In this document: in pieces, positions 54,104 to 63,191 of the stretch
How positions within the stretch are numbered: position 1 is the stretch's first letter
Layout: each line of letters starts with the position of its first letter
NCBI GenBank assembly: GCA_018882785.1
Contig: VERI01000002.1
Span: 186,001 to 250,000, forward strand
Length of the DNA: 64,000 nt
Source: Burkholderiaceae bacterium
GTDB lineage: Bacteria > Pseudomonadota > Gammaproteobacteria > Burkholderiales > Burkholderiaceae_A
Direction of reading: 5' to 3'
The notes under the pieces: model-generated
Databases searched by the model: none
Told to the model about the DNA's origin: nothing
Seen by the model: only the letters and a program-made list of their open reading frames with translations
Program-made: the position numbers and the translations under genes

Positions 54104-55612
54104 CTAGGCTGCCGCCTTTACCGGATTGGATGTCACCGGTGCAGGAGATGCGGCTGTCTGCTGGGCCGGCAGGCCATACCCCCCCAGGAATCGATCCACT
54201 GCGCCAAGGGCGCGCTGCCAGTTATAGGTGCGATAGGCATGGCCACGGGTCACCATTGTGGCGCCGGAATAAAACATCTCGTATTGAAGATGTCGCGAAC
54301 CAAATTCCGAGCCCACCGCATCCCATGCAAGCTTAAAGAGCTTTACGCGCCCCAGGCTATCGGTCGCAGGCGATTTCTGTGACTGCTGAATCACCGAAGC
54401 GATCTCGGGATTTGCAAAGTCGTCTGCAGACGACGGCAGCATAATCATGCCTCCACCGGACAACTCCCGGATGCTGGCAATAAACTTTGGATACAGCTGC
54501 TGGGTCAGCACGTTTGCGGCGTAAAGGCGCTGGCCATTGGGCACATAGTATTCACCGACCTGTCGGCCGCTGGCTTCCATGGCCTCCACCAGTCCCTCGA
54601 CCATGGATACCTCGGCAGCCATCTGGCCCAGGGTCTCCACCACGGGCGGGAAGGCAATAATGCCGTTGGTCTCGGCGACTTTGCGCGCAATCCCCAACAG
54701 GAACCGCATCTTCACCATGAATCGAATCTGACACTGATAATTCTGATAGACATGGGCGGGCGTGGCGTGCCACTGCTTGCCAGCCATCTCGGGGCTGCGG
54801 ATCGTAAAGACACGATCCCAGGGAACCTTTACCTCATCGAAATACAGCACTGCATCGTTCTCGTCATAACGACTGGATAGCGGATTATCAAAGACATCAC
54901 CGCTCTGGGCCTCATATGACTTGCGTGACAACATCTTCAGGCCCTTGGTCGCCAGCGGAATTGCAAAGCTGTAAGACAGCGGCTCTTCACCGGCTTTCAG
55001 CGGCTGAATAGTAGAAACAAACACTTCGTTTGCCATTGGACAGCCCGTGCCCAACATTTTGCTGCCCTTGATGGTGATGCCCTCGTGGTCTTCATCCACG
55101 ATCTTTGCAATCAGGTCCTCGGACTGCCCGCCCGCTGTCTTACTGCGGTCGGCCTGAGGATTGATGATCACGTAGGTCAGGTAGAGGTCGTTATCCCGCG
55201 CATGCTCGTAGTACGCCTTCAGATTGTTGGCGTAACGATCCCCATGTTCTTTAAACACATCCAGCCCCATCACCATACCGCCCAGCATGGAGCCGACGTG
55301 ATCGGGGGATCGTCCGAGAAAACCATTGTGCTGTTCGGCCCATGACTCCAGCGCCCGCCGACGCTGAACAAGCTCAGCATAGCTCTTGGGCAGCTGCCAG
55401 GTCCGGTTGACGCGATCCCCGGTTTTCGGTGATTCAAAGGTCATGAGATCCAGATTCTCTGGACGGGCCTGAAAGTCATACAGACTGCAGACCGATCGAA
55501 TCGATTCCGCAAAGGCGGGATGACTCACGTGATCCGTCACGACCTTGCCATCGATATAGATGGCCCGGCCATCTTGAAGACTACGGAAGTGTGCTGCGCC
55601 GTCTTTTACCAT
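54104..55612 (-). CDS. 4-hydroxyphenylacetate 3-monooxygenase (HpaB) family oxygenase component
   Basis: DGRAIYIDGKVVTDHVSHPAF, SDLL-type N-domain, SSRYDENDAVLYFDEVKVPWDRVF, RELSGGGMIMLPSSADDF. Confidence 0.92.
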   Translation of the reverse strand: MVKDGAAHFRSLQDGRAIYIDGKVVTDHVSHPAFAESIRSVCSLYDFQARPENLDLMTFESPKTGDRVNRTWQLPKSYAELVQRRRALESWAEQHNGFLGRSPDHVGSMLGGMVMGLDVFKEHGDRYANNLKAYYEHARDNDLYLTYVIINPQADRSKTAGGQSEDLIAKIVDEDHEGITIKGSKMLGTGCPMANEVFVSTIQPLKAGEEPLSYSFAIPLATKGLKMLSRKSYEAQSGDVFDNPLSSRYDENDAVLYFDEVKVPWDRVFTIRSPEMAGKQWHATPAHVYQNYQCQIRFMVKMRFLLGIARKVAETNGIIAFPPVVETLGQMAAEVSMVEGLVEAMEASGRQVGEYYVPNGQRLYAANVLTQQLYPKFIASIRELSGGGMIMLPSSADDFANPEIASVIQQSQKSPATDSLGRVKLFKLAWDAVGSEFGSRHLQYEMFYSGATMVTRGHAYRTYNWQRALGAVDRFLGGYGLPAQQTAASPAPVTSNPVKAAA

Positions 55613-55676
55613 GCTGTTCTCCCCCGAGAGTGATTGCCGCCTTTACAGCCGCAGGCGCGGCTGGGGCTAAAATACA

Positions 55677-55687
55677 TAACTAGGTTA
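55677..55687. promoter_or_regulatory. Candidate MarR operator (TAAC-TAG-GTTA) in the hpaB/marR divergent intergenic region
   Basis: Inverted repeat read directly; 97-bp divergent intergenic region; also palindrome AGGGCGCCCT at 55694-55703. Confidence 0.35.
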
Positions 55688-55709
55688 ACAAAATAGGGCG
55701 CCCTGTTCA

Positions 55710-56297
55710 ATGGCCAAAATCCACGTTTCCAGATCAGGTATTCATGCCGGGTTTTCCTCGCCGTTGTCCGTCTCCCGGCCCGAGCTGCTCGATGAGGACG
55801 GCACGTCTGACCGACGATTTCGACAACTTATCTATGACCTGTCTGTGGCCGGCAATCAGCTTGGACTGGCCAGAAAGCTTCTGGCGGCCCAGCTCGGCGT
55901 CACTCCGCCGCGCTACAACATTCTGATGGTGGTGGCCCAATATCAGGGCCGGCAAGGCGTGAGTGTGAGCGAGGTCGCCCGCCACCTCCATGTCTCTACG
56001 GCCCACATTACCAATCAGGTGAAATTTCTAGAAAAGAAAAAATGGCTTGTCACGGCACCCAACCCGGAAGACGGCAGAAGCCGTCTGATGCGAATCGACC
56101 CCAGCCAGGAGTCCCGGCTCACCGGCCTGGCCAAGCACCTGCACCGAGTCAACGATGACCTGTTCGGCGGACTCAACCGCCGCGACTTTCAGTCCCTTAG
56201 CCGTCTGCTGACGCAATTGGTCGAAGATTTTGAGCAGGCACTCAACCGACTGGCCACAGGTCCGGCGAAAAAACGCCGGCCTAAATCATCTCCTTGA
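55710..56297 (+). CDS. MarR family transcriptional regulator
   Basis: VSEVARHLHVSTAHITNQVKFLEKKKWLVTAPNPEDGRSRLMRIDP (winged HTH and wing). Confidence 0.93.
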   Translation: MAKIHVSRSGIHAGFSSPLSVSRPELLDEDGTSDRRFRQLIYDLSVAGNQLGLARKLLAAQLGVTPPRYNILMVVAQYQGRQGVSVSEVARHLHVSTAHITNQVKFLEKKKWLVTAPNPEDGRSRLMRIDPSQESRLTGLAKHLHRVNDDLFGGLNRRDFQSLSRLLTQLVEDFEQALNRLATGPAKKRRPKSSP

Positions 56298-57810
56298 GCT
56301 TAAAGCGCATGACCTTGCCGGAGCCCGTCCGGGGAATGGTCTCCACGCTGGCTAATGTTGCAGGCACTTTGTAAGAAGAAATCTGACCACGCAGAAACTC
56401 CAACAAGGCGGATTCGTCCACCGACTGCCCCGCCCGCGGCACATAGAAAAGTGCGGGCACTTCACCGAGATGGGCGTGCGGCAGTCCCACCGCCGCACAA
56501 TCCAATAGCGCTGGAAATTTCAGGGCAGCCTCTTCAATCTCTCCCGGTGCAATATTCTGTCCACCACGAATAATCAATTCCTTCAGCCGCCCGGTAATCA
56601 CCAGAAAGCCATTTGGATCGGCCTTGGCAAGGTCGCCTGTGCGATACCAGCCGTCCCCCATCGCCTTATCGGTCTCCTCCGGTTTATTGTGATAACCCAG
56701 CATGAGATTCGGTCCTCGGACCACGAGCTCGCCTTCTTCCTCTGGACCGCAATCCCGACGTGACTCAGGATGCAGAATACGTACCGCAACCCCTGGAACC
56801 GGCAGGCCACAGTACCCGGGCCGGCGGCTCGAACGGGGCGAATTCAAGGTCACCATGGTCGCGGTCTCCGTAATGCCGTAGCCATCGACTAAGGTCACAC
56901 CGGAGCGCTCCTCAAAACGCCGGTTAAGCTCAGCCTGCATGATGGCACCGGCGGAGATGCACAAACGCAGCCCCTTGAATTGAAATGCAGTGTCTGACTG
57001 CGCACCCTCCAGCAGGTAATGAAACATGGTCGGCACGCCCGGCATCAGCGTAAATTCCCCCGTACCGATTAGACGCATCGCCTCTGCGGTGGAGTAGCGC
57101 TCCATAATGTATTCCGTCGCGCCAACCGCCAGAATTGCCAGCACCGAAAGATTGAGCGCATAGGAGTGAAACAATGGTAGCGGCGATAGCACCACATCCC
57201 GTTCATTCAAACCCGCGATGGGAATCCAGCAGGCGCCCACCACCCATAGCATGGAGCGTGCACTAAGACGCACCCCCTTGGCCCTGCCAGTGGTGCCTGA
57301 GGTGTACACAATGTAGGCAGCCCCGTCGATATCTTGAGGATCACGTGGCGCCCTTGTGGTGGGCCTGGCCACAATATCTTCGTAACAGCTAAATCCCTCA
57401 GCAGCTGCCCCAACCGACATGAACGTCAAGCCCTCGGGGAGTCCCTGGGCCTGAAGGGTGGCAATCTTCTCGGCAGTGGAGATCACCAATCGGGTTTCAG
57501 AGTCCCGCAGCCGGTAATCGACCTCGCCATGGGCGGCATCAAAAGAGATCGGTACCGCCACCAGGCCAGCACGCGCAAGCGCCAGGCAGCTCACCACCCA
57601 GGGCACTGAATTAGGCAACAGCAGCGCAACCCGATCTCCAGGCGCCAGCCCCGCATCTGCCAATGCCACTGCCAGCGCAGCCGTCTGCTTGGCAAGGTCG
57701 CCATAACTGATCGATATAGCCGCATCCCGCCAGGCACAATGATTCGGCCGAGATTGCGCATGGCGCCGAATCAATTCGGGAATGGGAACAATGACCTCTG
57801 TATGAATCAT
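56281..57810 (-). CDS. class I adenylate-forming enzyme, probable CoA ligase
   Basis: YIVYTSGTTGRAKGVRLSARS, YRTGDLAKADPNGFLVITGRLKELIIRGGQNIAPGEIEE, IPRTGSGKVMRFKL. Confidence 0.93.
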   Translation of the reverse strand: MIHTEVIVPIPELIRRHAQSRPNHCAWRDAAISISYGDLAKQTAALAVALADAGLAPGDRVALLLPNSVPWVVSCLALARAGLVAVPISFDAAHGEVDYRLRDSETRLVISTAEKIATLQAQGLPEGLTFMSVGAAAEGFSCYEDIVARPTTRAPRDPQDIDGAAYIVYTSGTTGRAKGVRLSARSMLWVVGACWIPIAGLNERDVVLSPLPLFHSYALNLSVLAILAVGATEYIMERYSTAEAMRLIGTGEFTLMPGVPTMFHYLLEGAQSDTAFQFKGLRLCISAGAIMQAELNRRFEERSGVTLVDGYGITETATMVTLNSPRSSRRPGYCGLPVPGVAVRILHPESRRDCGPEEEGELVVRGPNLMLGYHNKPEETDKAMGDGWYRTGDLAKADPNGFLVITGRLKELIIRGGQNIAPGEIEEAALKFPALLDCAAVGLPHAHLGEVPALFYVPRAGQSVDESALLEFLRGQISSYKVPATLASVETIPRTGSGKVMRFKLKEMI

Positions 57811-57831
57811 GCGGCGCTCTCCGGGCCCAGG

Positions 57832-58587
57832 TTATACCATTGAAAAACCACCATTGACACTCATCACCTGACCGGTGATCCATCCCGCCTGATCGGACGC
57901 AAGAAATGCGACAAGCGGTGCAACATCAGCAGGCTCACCAATACGACGGATCGCATAGTTACGAAGAATCTTTTCCTTGTTGGTCTCAAGCCATACAGGA
58001 TCGGTGTGATCGGTATTGATCAGCCCGAGTGAGATGACATTGGCGGTGATGTTGTGCCGCCCCATCTCCTTGGCCAAAGATTTGGTCAACGAGATCACAC
58101 CCCCGCGGGAGGCTGCCGTCACCGATAACGATGCCTCGCCAACACGGGCCGAATCGCCACACAGGCTAATTACCCTCCCGGATCCCTGCCTCGCCATATG
58201 CGGCAGGGCTGCCCGGCAGGTATGAATCACACCATACAGCCCAACGCCAATCTGGCTTTGCCAATCCTGTTCGGTTGTCTCCAGAAATTTCCTTGGGATT
58301 ACCAGGCCGGCGTTATTGACCAGCACATCAATGCGGCCCCACTGAGAGACGACGGCCTCGACCATTGTGGTGGCGTCCGAAAACTTGGATACGTCTCCCG
58401 CAACAGCGATTGCATCTCCCTTTGCGGCACGAATCTCTTTCACCAGGGCATCGGCCTCGGCTGCTGCACTTCGATAATTAATCGCAACCTTGGCGCCCGC
58501 CTTGGCGAGATGCCGGACAATCTCGCGGCCCACACCGCGTGCACTTCCAGTCACCAATGCGACTTTTCCTTGCATCTCTGTTGTCAT
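57832..58587 (-). CDS. SDR family oxidoreductase (FabG-like)
   Basis: GKVALVTGSARGVGREI, VLVNNAGLVIP, SLTKSLAKEMG; the usual catalytic YxxxK position reads R-G-G-V-I-S region (see findings). Confidence 0.92.
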   Translation of the reverse strand: MTTEMQGKVALVTGSARGVGREIVRHLAKAGAKVAINYRSAAAEADALVKEIRAAKGDAIAVAGDVSKFSDATTMVEAVVSQWGRIDVLVNNAGLVIPRKFLETTEQDWQSQIGVGLYGVIHTCRAALPHMARQGSGRVISLCGDSARVGEASLSVTAASRGGVISLTKSLAKEMGRHNITANVISLGLINTDHTDPVWLETNKEKILRNYAIRRIGEPADVAPLVAFLASDQAGWITGQVMSVNGGFSMV

Positions 58588-58598
58588 CTCGACTCTCC

Positions 58599-60983
58599 CT
58601 ATGAATGACTTGCCAATAAAGACTGATATGCCTCACAGGACTGCAGCGACTCGAAGAGCCGTTGCGGCGTCGCGGGAAGCTCCTGAATGCCGACCCCAAA
58701 ACCGGACAAGGCATCACTGATTGCGTTCGCAATCGCAGCTGGCGCACCGATCGTTCCGCCCTCTCCCACACCACGAAAGCCGCCAAGGGTCGACGGCGAC
58801 TGGGTATCGAGGTGAACAATCTCCAGATTTGGCACTTCGGGTGCCGACGGCACCAGATAGTCGGCAAGACTTGCGGTCTGCAGCTGTCCGGTCTCATCAT
58901 AAAAAACCTCTTCGAATAATGCCGCCCCAATACCTTGGGCAACGGCACCACGAATCTGCCCTTCGACCAACATCGGATTGATCATCTGGCCACAGTCCTC
59001 CGCTACAACATAGGCCTGTATCTCGACTGCAAGGGTCACTGGATCAATCTCCACCTGAACCATATGGGTCGCAGACGATGTGGTGCCAAACACCGGGTCG
59101 TAGACCGCAGAAACCGAAAGCTCCACCCGGAGCTCCTCCGGAAGATTGACCTGGGTATAGACCCGCCGAGCAATCGTATGAAAACTCAGTCGCTCATTTG
59201 TCTGACGGTGAATGACCGTACTGTCGAGAACATCACACTGATCGGGTGTTGTCTGCATGGCGTGGGCTGCAACGTTCAGCAGCCGCTCCCGCAGCTCACG
59301 GCCCGCCTTTAAGGCAGCGCCACCGCTGAGCACTGCGCTTCGGCTGGCATAGCTGCCAGTGCTGTAGGGCACCGCAGACGTATCACCCACCACAATTGTG
59401 ATGTCATCAAGACAGGCCCCGGTCGCATCAGCAACGACCTGCGCCAGTATGGTCTCGTGGCCCTGGCCGTGGGATGCGCAGCCAAATGCAGCGGTTAGCC
59501 TGCCTGTGGAGTCTAGCGTCAGGCAGCAGGTATCTGTGCCGGTATTAATCGGCATTCCGGGAGACGCAGAAATCCGCGAGCCAATTCCGGTGAGCTCTGC
59601 ATATGACGCCACACCAATTCCCACCAGCCTGCCGGTCTCACGTGCCCGCTGCTGCTCACGCCGACGATGGTCATAGTCGAATCGGAGGGCTGCTGCTGCG
59701 ATGCCCTCTTGGAATGCAGATCGATCCCAGACAATTCCGCTGCCAGTTCTAAATGGAAACTCATCCGGGTTGATGAGGTTTTTTTGCCGAAATACGACAG
59801 GGTCAAGTCCCACACGTGCAGCGGCCATATCCATCAGCCGCTCCATCACAAATGTCGAAATCGGCCGGCCAACACCCCGATACGGGCCCGCAGGTGCCTT
59901 AGGCGTGGCCACTGCACGGGCTGACCCCTGATAGTTGGTAATACGATACGGACCCGGCATAAAACTAATCGCCTGCACCGGTTCGATACCTGCAGTCCAG
60001 GGATAAATCGAGTAGGCACCGACATCACCCGTGACCTTGGCACGCAGCGCAAGAATGCTGCCATCGGCCGCAACCGCAAGTTCCGCATCCACGACCTCAT
60101 CAAATGCCTGGCTGGTGGCAAGCAGATCCTCCATTCGGTCGCCCGTCCATTTCACGGTCCGCCCGAGCTTGACCGCGAGTGCGCTCACGAGGAGTTCCTC
60201 CGGATAAACAGATGTCTTGCCGCCAAAGCCCCCACCCACATCCGGTGCGATCACAGTGATCTGAATACCCGGAAGTCGGACGAATTCTGCAATCGCATCC
60301 TTGACGATACCGGGTACCTGGGTCGAGCTGGTCAGCCGCAGCTGGCGACGGCCCGCATCGAATTCAGCAAAACATGCACGATTCTCCAGTGCAACGGGTG
60401 TCTTACGACGAAACCGAAAACGTCCACCAACTGTGTGGTCTGCATCCGCAAAGCCTTGCGTCGGATCACCCCGAACAAACTCGCGAGAGACCAGTACATT
60501 ACTGGACAGTTCAGGATGCAGAATCGGTGCCTGCTCGGCGGCAGCACGCTCGGGATCATGCTCGGCGTCAAGCGGCTCAAGTTCTAACTGAATCGCCTCA
60601 AGCGCATCTTCAGCACGGTAGCGATCCACAGCCGCAACCACAACCACTGGCTCACCCACATAACGCACCACATCGACAGCCAGTGCAGGCATCTGTGTGG
60701 GCTGATAATGCAGCATTTTTGAAGGCGCAACCATGGGCGCGATCCAATCATGGATGTCCTCTGCCGTCACGACTGTGAACACGCCAGGCATCGCTCGGGC
60801 TGCCGAAACATCCAGACGTATGATTCGGGCATAGGCTGCGGGGCTTCGCAGAACTGCCAGATGGAGCGCCTGGCGAACAGGGTGGTCATCCGTGTACTGC
60901 CCGCGCCCGGTCAGCAGCCGCAGGTCTTCCCGTCGCAGTACCGACTGGCCAATCTTAGAATCAGAATTCATCAGCAGTTCCAC
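58599..60983 (-). CDS. molybdenum hydroxylase large subunit (xanthine dehydrogenase/CoxL family, form II-like)
   Basis: VGGGFGGKTSVYPEELLVSALA, AGPYRGVGRPISTFVMERLMD, GVGEGGTIGAPAAIANAI; start GTG 60983 or ATG 60971. Confidence 0.94.
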   Translation of the reverse strand: MELLMNSDSKIGQSVLRREDLRLLTGRGQYTDDHPVRQALHLAVLRSPAAYARIIRLDVSAARAMPGVFTVVTAEDIHDWIAPMVAPSKMLHYQPTQMPALAVDVVRYVGEPVVVVAAVDRYRAEDALEAIQLELEPLDAEHDPERAAAEQAPILHPELSSNVLVSREFVRGDPTQGFADADHTVGGRFRFRRKTPVALENRACFAEFDAGRRQLRLTSSTQVPGIVKDAIAEFVRLPGIQITVIAPDVGGGFGGKTSVYPEELLVSALAVKLGRTVKWTGDRMEDLLATSQAFDEVVDAELAVAADGSILALRAKVTGDVGAYSIYPWTAGIEPVQAISFMPGPYRITNYQGSARAVATPKAPAGPYRGVGRPISTFVMERLMDMAAARVGLDPVVFRQKNLINPDEFPFRTGSGIVWDRSAFQEGIAAAALRFDYDHRRREQQRARETGRLVGIGVASYAELTGIGSRISASPGMPINTGTDTCCLTLDSTGRLTAAFGCASHGQGHETILAQVVADATGACLDDITIVVGDTSAVPYSTGSYASRSAVLSGGAALKAGRELRERLLNVAAHAMQTTPDQCDVLDSTVIHRQTNERLSFHTIARRVYTQVNLPEELRVELSVSAVYDPVFGTTSSATHMVQVEIDPVTLAVEIQAYVVAEDCGQMINPMLVEGQIRGAVAQGIGAALFEEVFYDETGQLQTASLADYLVPSAPEVPNLEIVHLDTQSPSTLGGFRGVGEGGTIGAPAAIANAISDALSGFGVGIQELPATPQRLFESLQSCEAYQSLLASHS

Positions 60984-61744
60984 TACTCATACGCCAACGC
61001 CCCAGTGCGCAAGGTGTCCCACTGTACGGGATCATGGCCACACAACACGGTATAGCCCTGAGACTGAATCCGGCGTAATTCTGCAAGCGATGCAGTCAGT
61101 AACTCCGGATTCCAGGTATTGCGCGGAATAATTTCGCCCAGCAGATGCTCTGACATCGGCACGCAGTCCGATGCAAGCACGAAACGATCACCGCTCTCGA
61201 GATGCACCAATGCTGCCGTCATGCCAGGCGTGTGCCCGGGAACCGGCAACAGAATCAGCCGGCCATCGCCGAAGATATCGACCGACTCTGAAAATGGTCG
61301 AATCGATGTGCCCTCTGCCCAGTCTTCAGAAAAAATACCTTGGGCCAGGGCATCGGGCCGACGGGCGTATTCCAACTCCTGCGCATGGGCTCTGACCTCG
61401 GCACGACGGAAGAACCGATTACAGCCGCAGTGATCCGTATGCAGATGGGAATTGATCACCAGATCAATGTCATCGGGCGTCAGCCCAAGTTCCGCCAGTT
61501 GGTCAATCAGATTGTCCTCAGGCCGTCCAACGGGCGTCATGAATTTTGCAAGCCCTCCCCACCGGGCCTCTGGTTCAGTGACGACCGCAGGATGGCATCC
61601 CGTATCAAACAGAACGTTTCCGCGCGGATGGCGCAACAGATAACAATTGACAGGCAGCCGCATTTTTTCCGCACGGTCCGCATCCGGATAGAACACCGAT
61701 CGACGCATCTGCAGAAATCCACCGGTAAGAACATGCATGCGCAT
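60983..61744 (-). CDS. MBL-fold hydrolase, N-acyl-homoserine-lactonase-like family
   Basis: NSHLHTDHCGCNRFF, LLPVPGHTPGMTAALV, ASDCVPMSEH; coupled to both flanking subunit genes. Confidence 0.9.
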   Translation of the reverse strand: MRMHVLTGGFLQMRRSVFYPDADRAEKMRLPVNCYLLRHPRGNVLFDTGCHPAVVTEPEARWGGLAKFMTPVGRPEDNLIDQLAELGLTPDDIDLVINSHLHTDHCGCNRFFRRAEVRAHAQELEYARRPDALAQGIFSEDWAEGTSIRPFSESVDIFGDGRLILLPVPGHTPGMTAALVHLESGDRFVLASDCVPMSEHLLGEIIPRNTWNPELLTASLAELRRIQSQGYTVLCGHDPVQWDTLRTGALAYE

Positions 61745-62274
61745 TATTTACTCTCCGAGTGTGGCTTCGCACAGGCCATCACCGCCTGCACGATGCCCTG
61801 ATAGCCCGTGCATCGGCATAGATTGCCAGACAACAGATCCCGAATCTGCGCCTCATCTGCGTTGGGATAGCGCTCCACAATTTCACTGGCTGTCATCAGC
61901 ATCCCCGGGGTGCAAAATCCACACTGCAGTCCGTGACATTCACGAAACGCCTGCTGCAACGGATTTAACTGATCTGGCGATCCCAGCGCCTCAACCGTCT
62001 GAATCGATAAACCATTGGCCTGCACAGCCAGCATGAGACAGGCGCGCATCGAAACCCCATCCACCAGAATCGTGCAGGCACCACAGACACCGTGCTCGCA
62101 GCCGACATGTGTTCCCGTAAGGCCCAGCGTATGCCGAAGAAAATCTGACAGCAGAAGACGCGGCTCCACGCGTCGCTCGATGACCTCGCCATTGACGATC
62201 ACCCAGAGATCATGAAGCTCTGTCTGCCCATCGCCAGTCGACGGAGAGAGTTGTAACGCTGGTTCCGAATTCAT
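61744..62274 (-). CDS. molybdenum hydroxylase small subunit, 2x[2Fe-2S]
   Basis: GCEHGVCGACTILVDG and CGFCTPGM...CRCTGYQGIVQAV. Confidence 0.96.
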   Translation of the reverse strand: MNSEPALQLSPSTGDGQTELHDLWVIVNGEVIERRVEPRLLLSDFLRHTLGLTGTHVGCEHGVCGACTILVDGVSMRACLMLAVQANGLSIQTVEALGSPDQLNPLQQAFRECHGLQCGFCTPGMLMTASEIVERYPNADEAQIRDLLSGNLCRCTGYQGIVQAVMACAKPHSESK

Positions 62275-62289
62275 AGATCTCCCATCCTC

Positions 62290-63189
62290 TCAATGTGTCG
62301 CCGCATGGGATTGGCCCCCTGAGGTGCCATGAAGATCTGAGGCTTCTGCCAGACAGCGCGCCACCAAGGATCTCGCAAGGTGACGCCGGAACTGCGCCGA
62401 TGCCTGTCGGTCATTCATCAGATCCATATCACCGCAAATATCCGCAGAACACTCGCGAATCAGCTGATCACTTGGCCGTTGACCCCTGAGCGCACTCTCG
62501 AGATCGGTCAGACGAAACGCACGATCCATTACACCCATCAGTCCGACCCGCGCCGACCGAATCTGTTGCCCATCAAAATCCAGAATGACCGCGCAGGCGG
62601 CCATGGCGAAGTCCCCCGGACGGCGAGATACTTCCTGAAACACGGCACGATGGCCCTTCGGCAAGGCGGGAAACCTCACCTGAATAATCATCTCGTCTTC
62701 TTGCAGATCCGTGGTCAGCGGGCCAAGGAAAAAATCATTCGCTGCGACCCGACGATCTCCACGCACGGAACTCAGTGTCAGCTCCGCCTCGAGTAAGACC
62801 GCCAACAAGGCCCACTCCGCCGCAGGATCTGCATGGGCAAGGCTGCCCCCGATCGTGCCGCGATTACGAATGGCCAGGTGGGCAACATGCCGCAACGCCT
62901 GCGGAATAATTGGCCAGCCTGTCGCCGCAAGGGGCGACTCGATCATCGCGTTATGCCGCATACGGGCGCCGCAGATCAGGCCGCCCTGGCTATCTTGGGT
63001 CAAGGTTTCAAGCTCCAACAGGCGCCCAATATCAATGACGACACCTGGCTGCACCACTCGAAAATTCATCATCGGAATCAGGCTCTGGCCGCCAGCGATA
63101 ATCTTGGCCGATCCCACATGGGCCGACAACATCTGCCGGGCCTCCGCCAGCGTCTCGGGAACGAGATAGCGAAATAACGGTGGCTTCAC
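62290..63189 (-). CDS. molybdenum hydroxylase FAD-binding medium subunit
   Basis: KIIAGGQSLIPMMNFR and NRGTIGGSLAHADPAAEW. Confidence 0.95.
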   Translation of the reverse strand: MKPPLFRYLVPETLAEARQMLSAHVGSAKIIAGGQSLIPMMNFRVVQPGVVIDIGRLLELETLTQDSQGGLICGARMRHNAMIESPLAATGWPIIPQALRHVAHLAIRNRGTIGGSLAHADPAAEWALLAVLLEAELTLSSVRGDRRVAANDFFLGPLTTDLQEDEMIIQVRFPALPKGHRAVFQEVSRRPGDFAMAACAVILDFDGQQIRSARVGLMGVMDRAFRLTDLESALRGQRPSDQLIRECSADICGDMDLMNDRQASAQFRRHLARSLVARCLAEASDLHGTSGGQSHAATH

Positions 63190-63191
63190 CC

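Noticed and set aside
58599-60983. Aerobic CO dehydrogenase (CoxL)
   Set aside because: The active-site loop reads GPYRGVGR, like form II/other Mo hydroxylases, not the VAYRCSFR of true CO dehydrogenase; gene order also differs from coxMSL.
60983-61744. Quorum-quenching AHL lactonase
   Set aside because: Family resemblance only; translational coupling inside a Mo-hydroxylase operon makes a catabolic role more likely, and no luxI/luxR genes are nearby.
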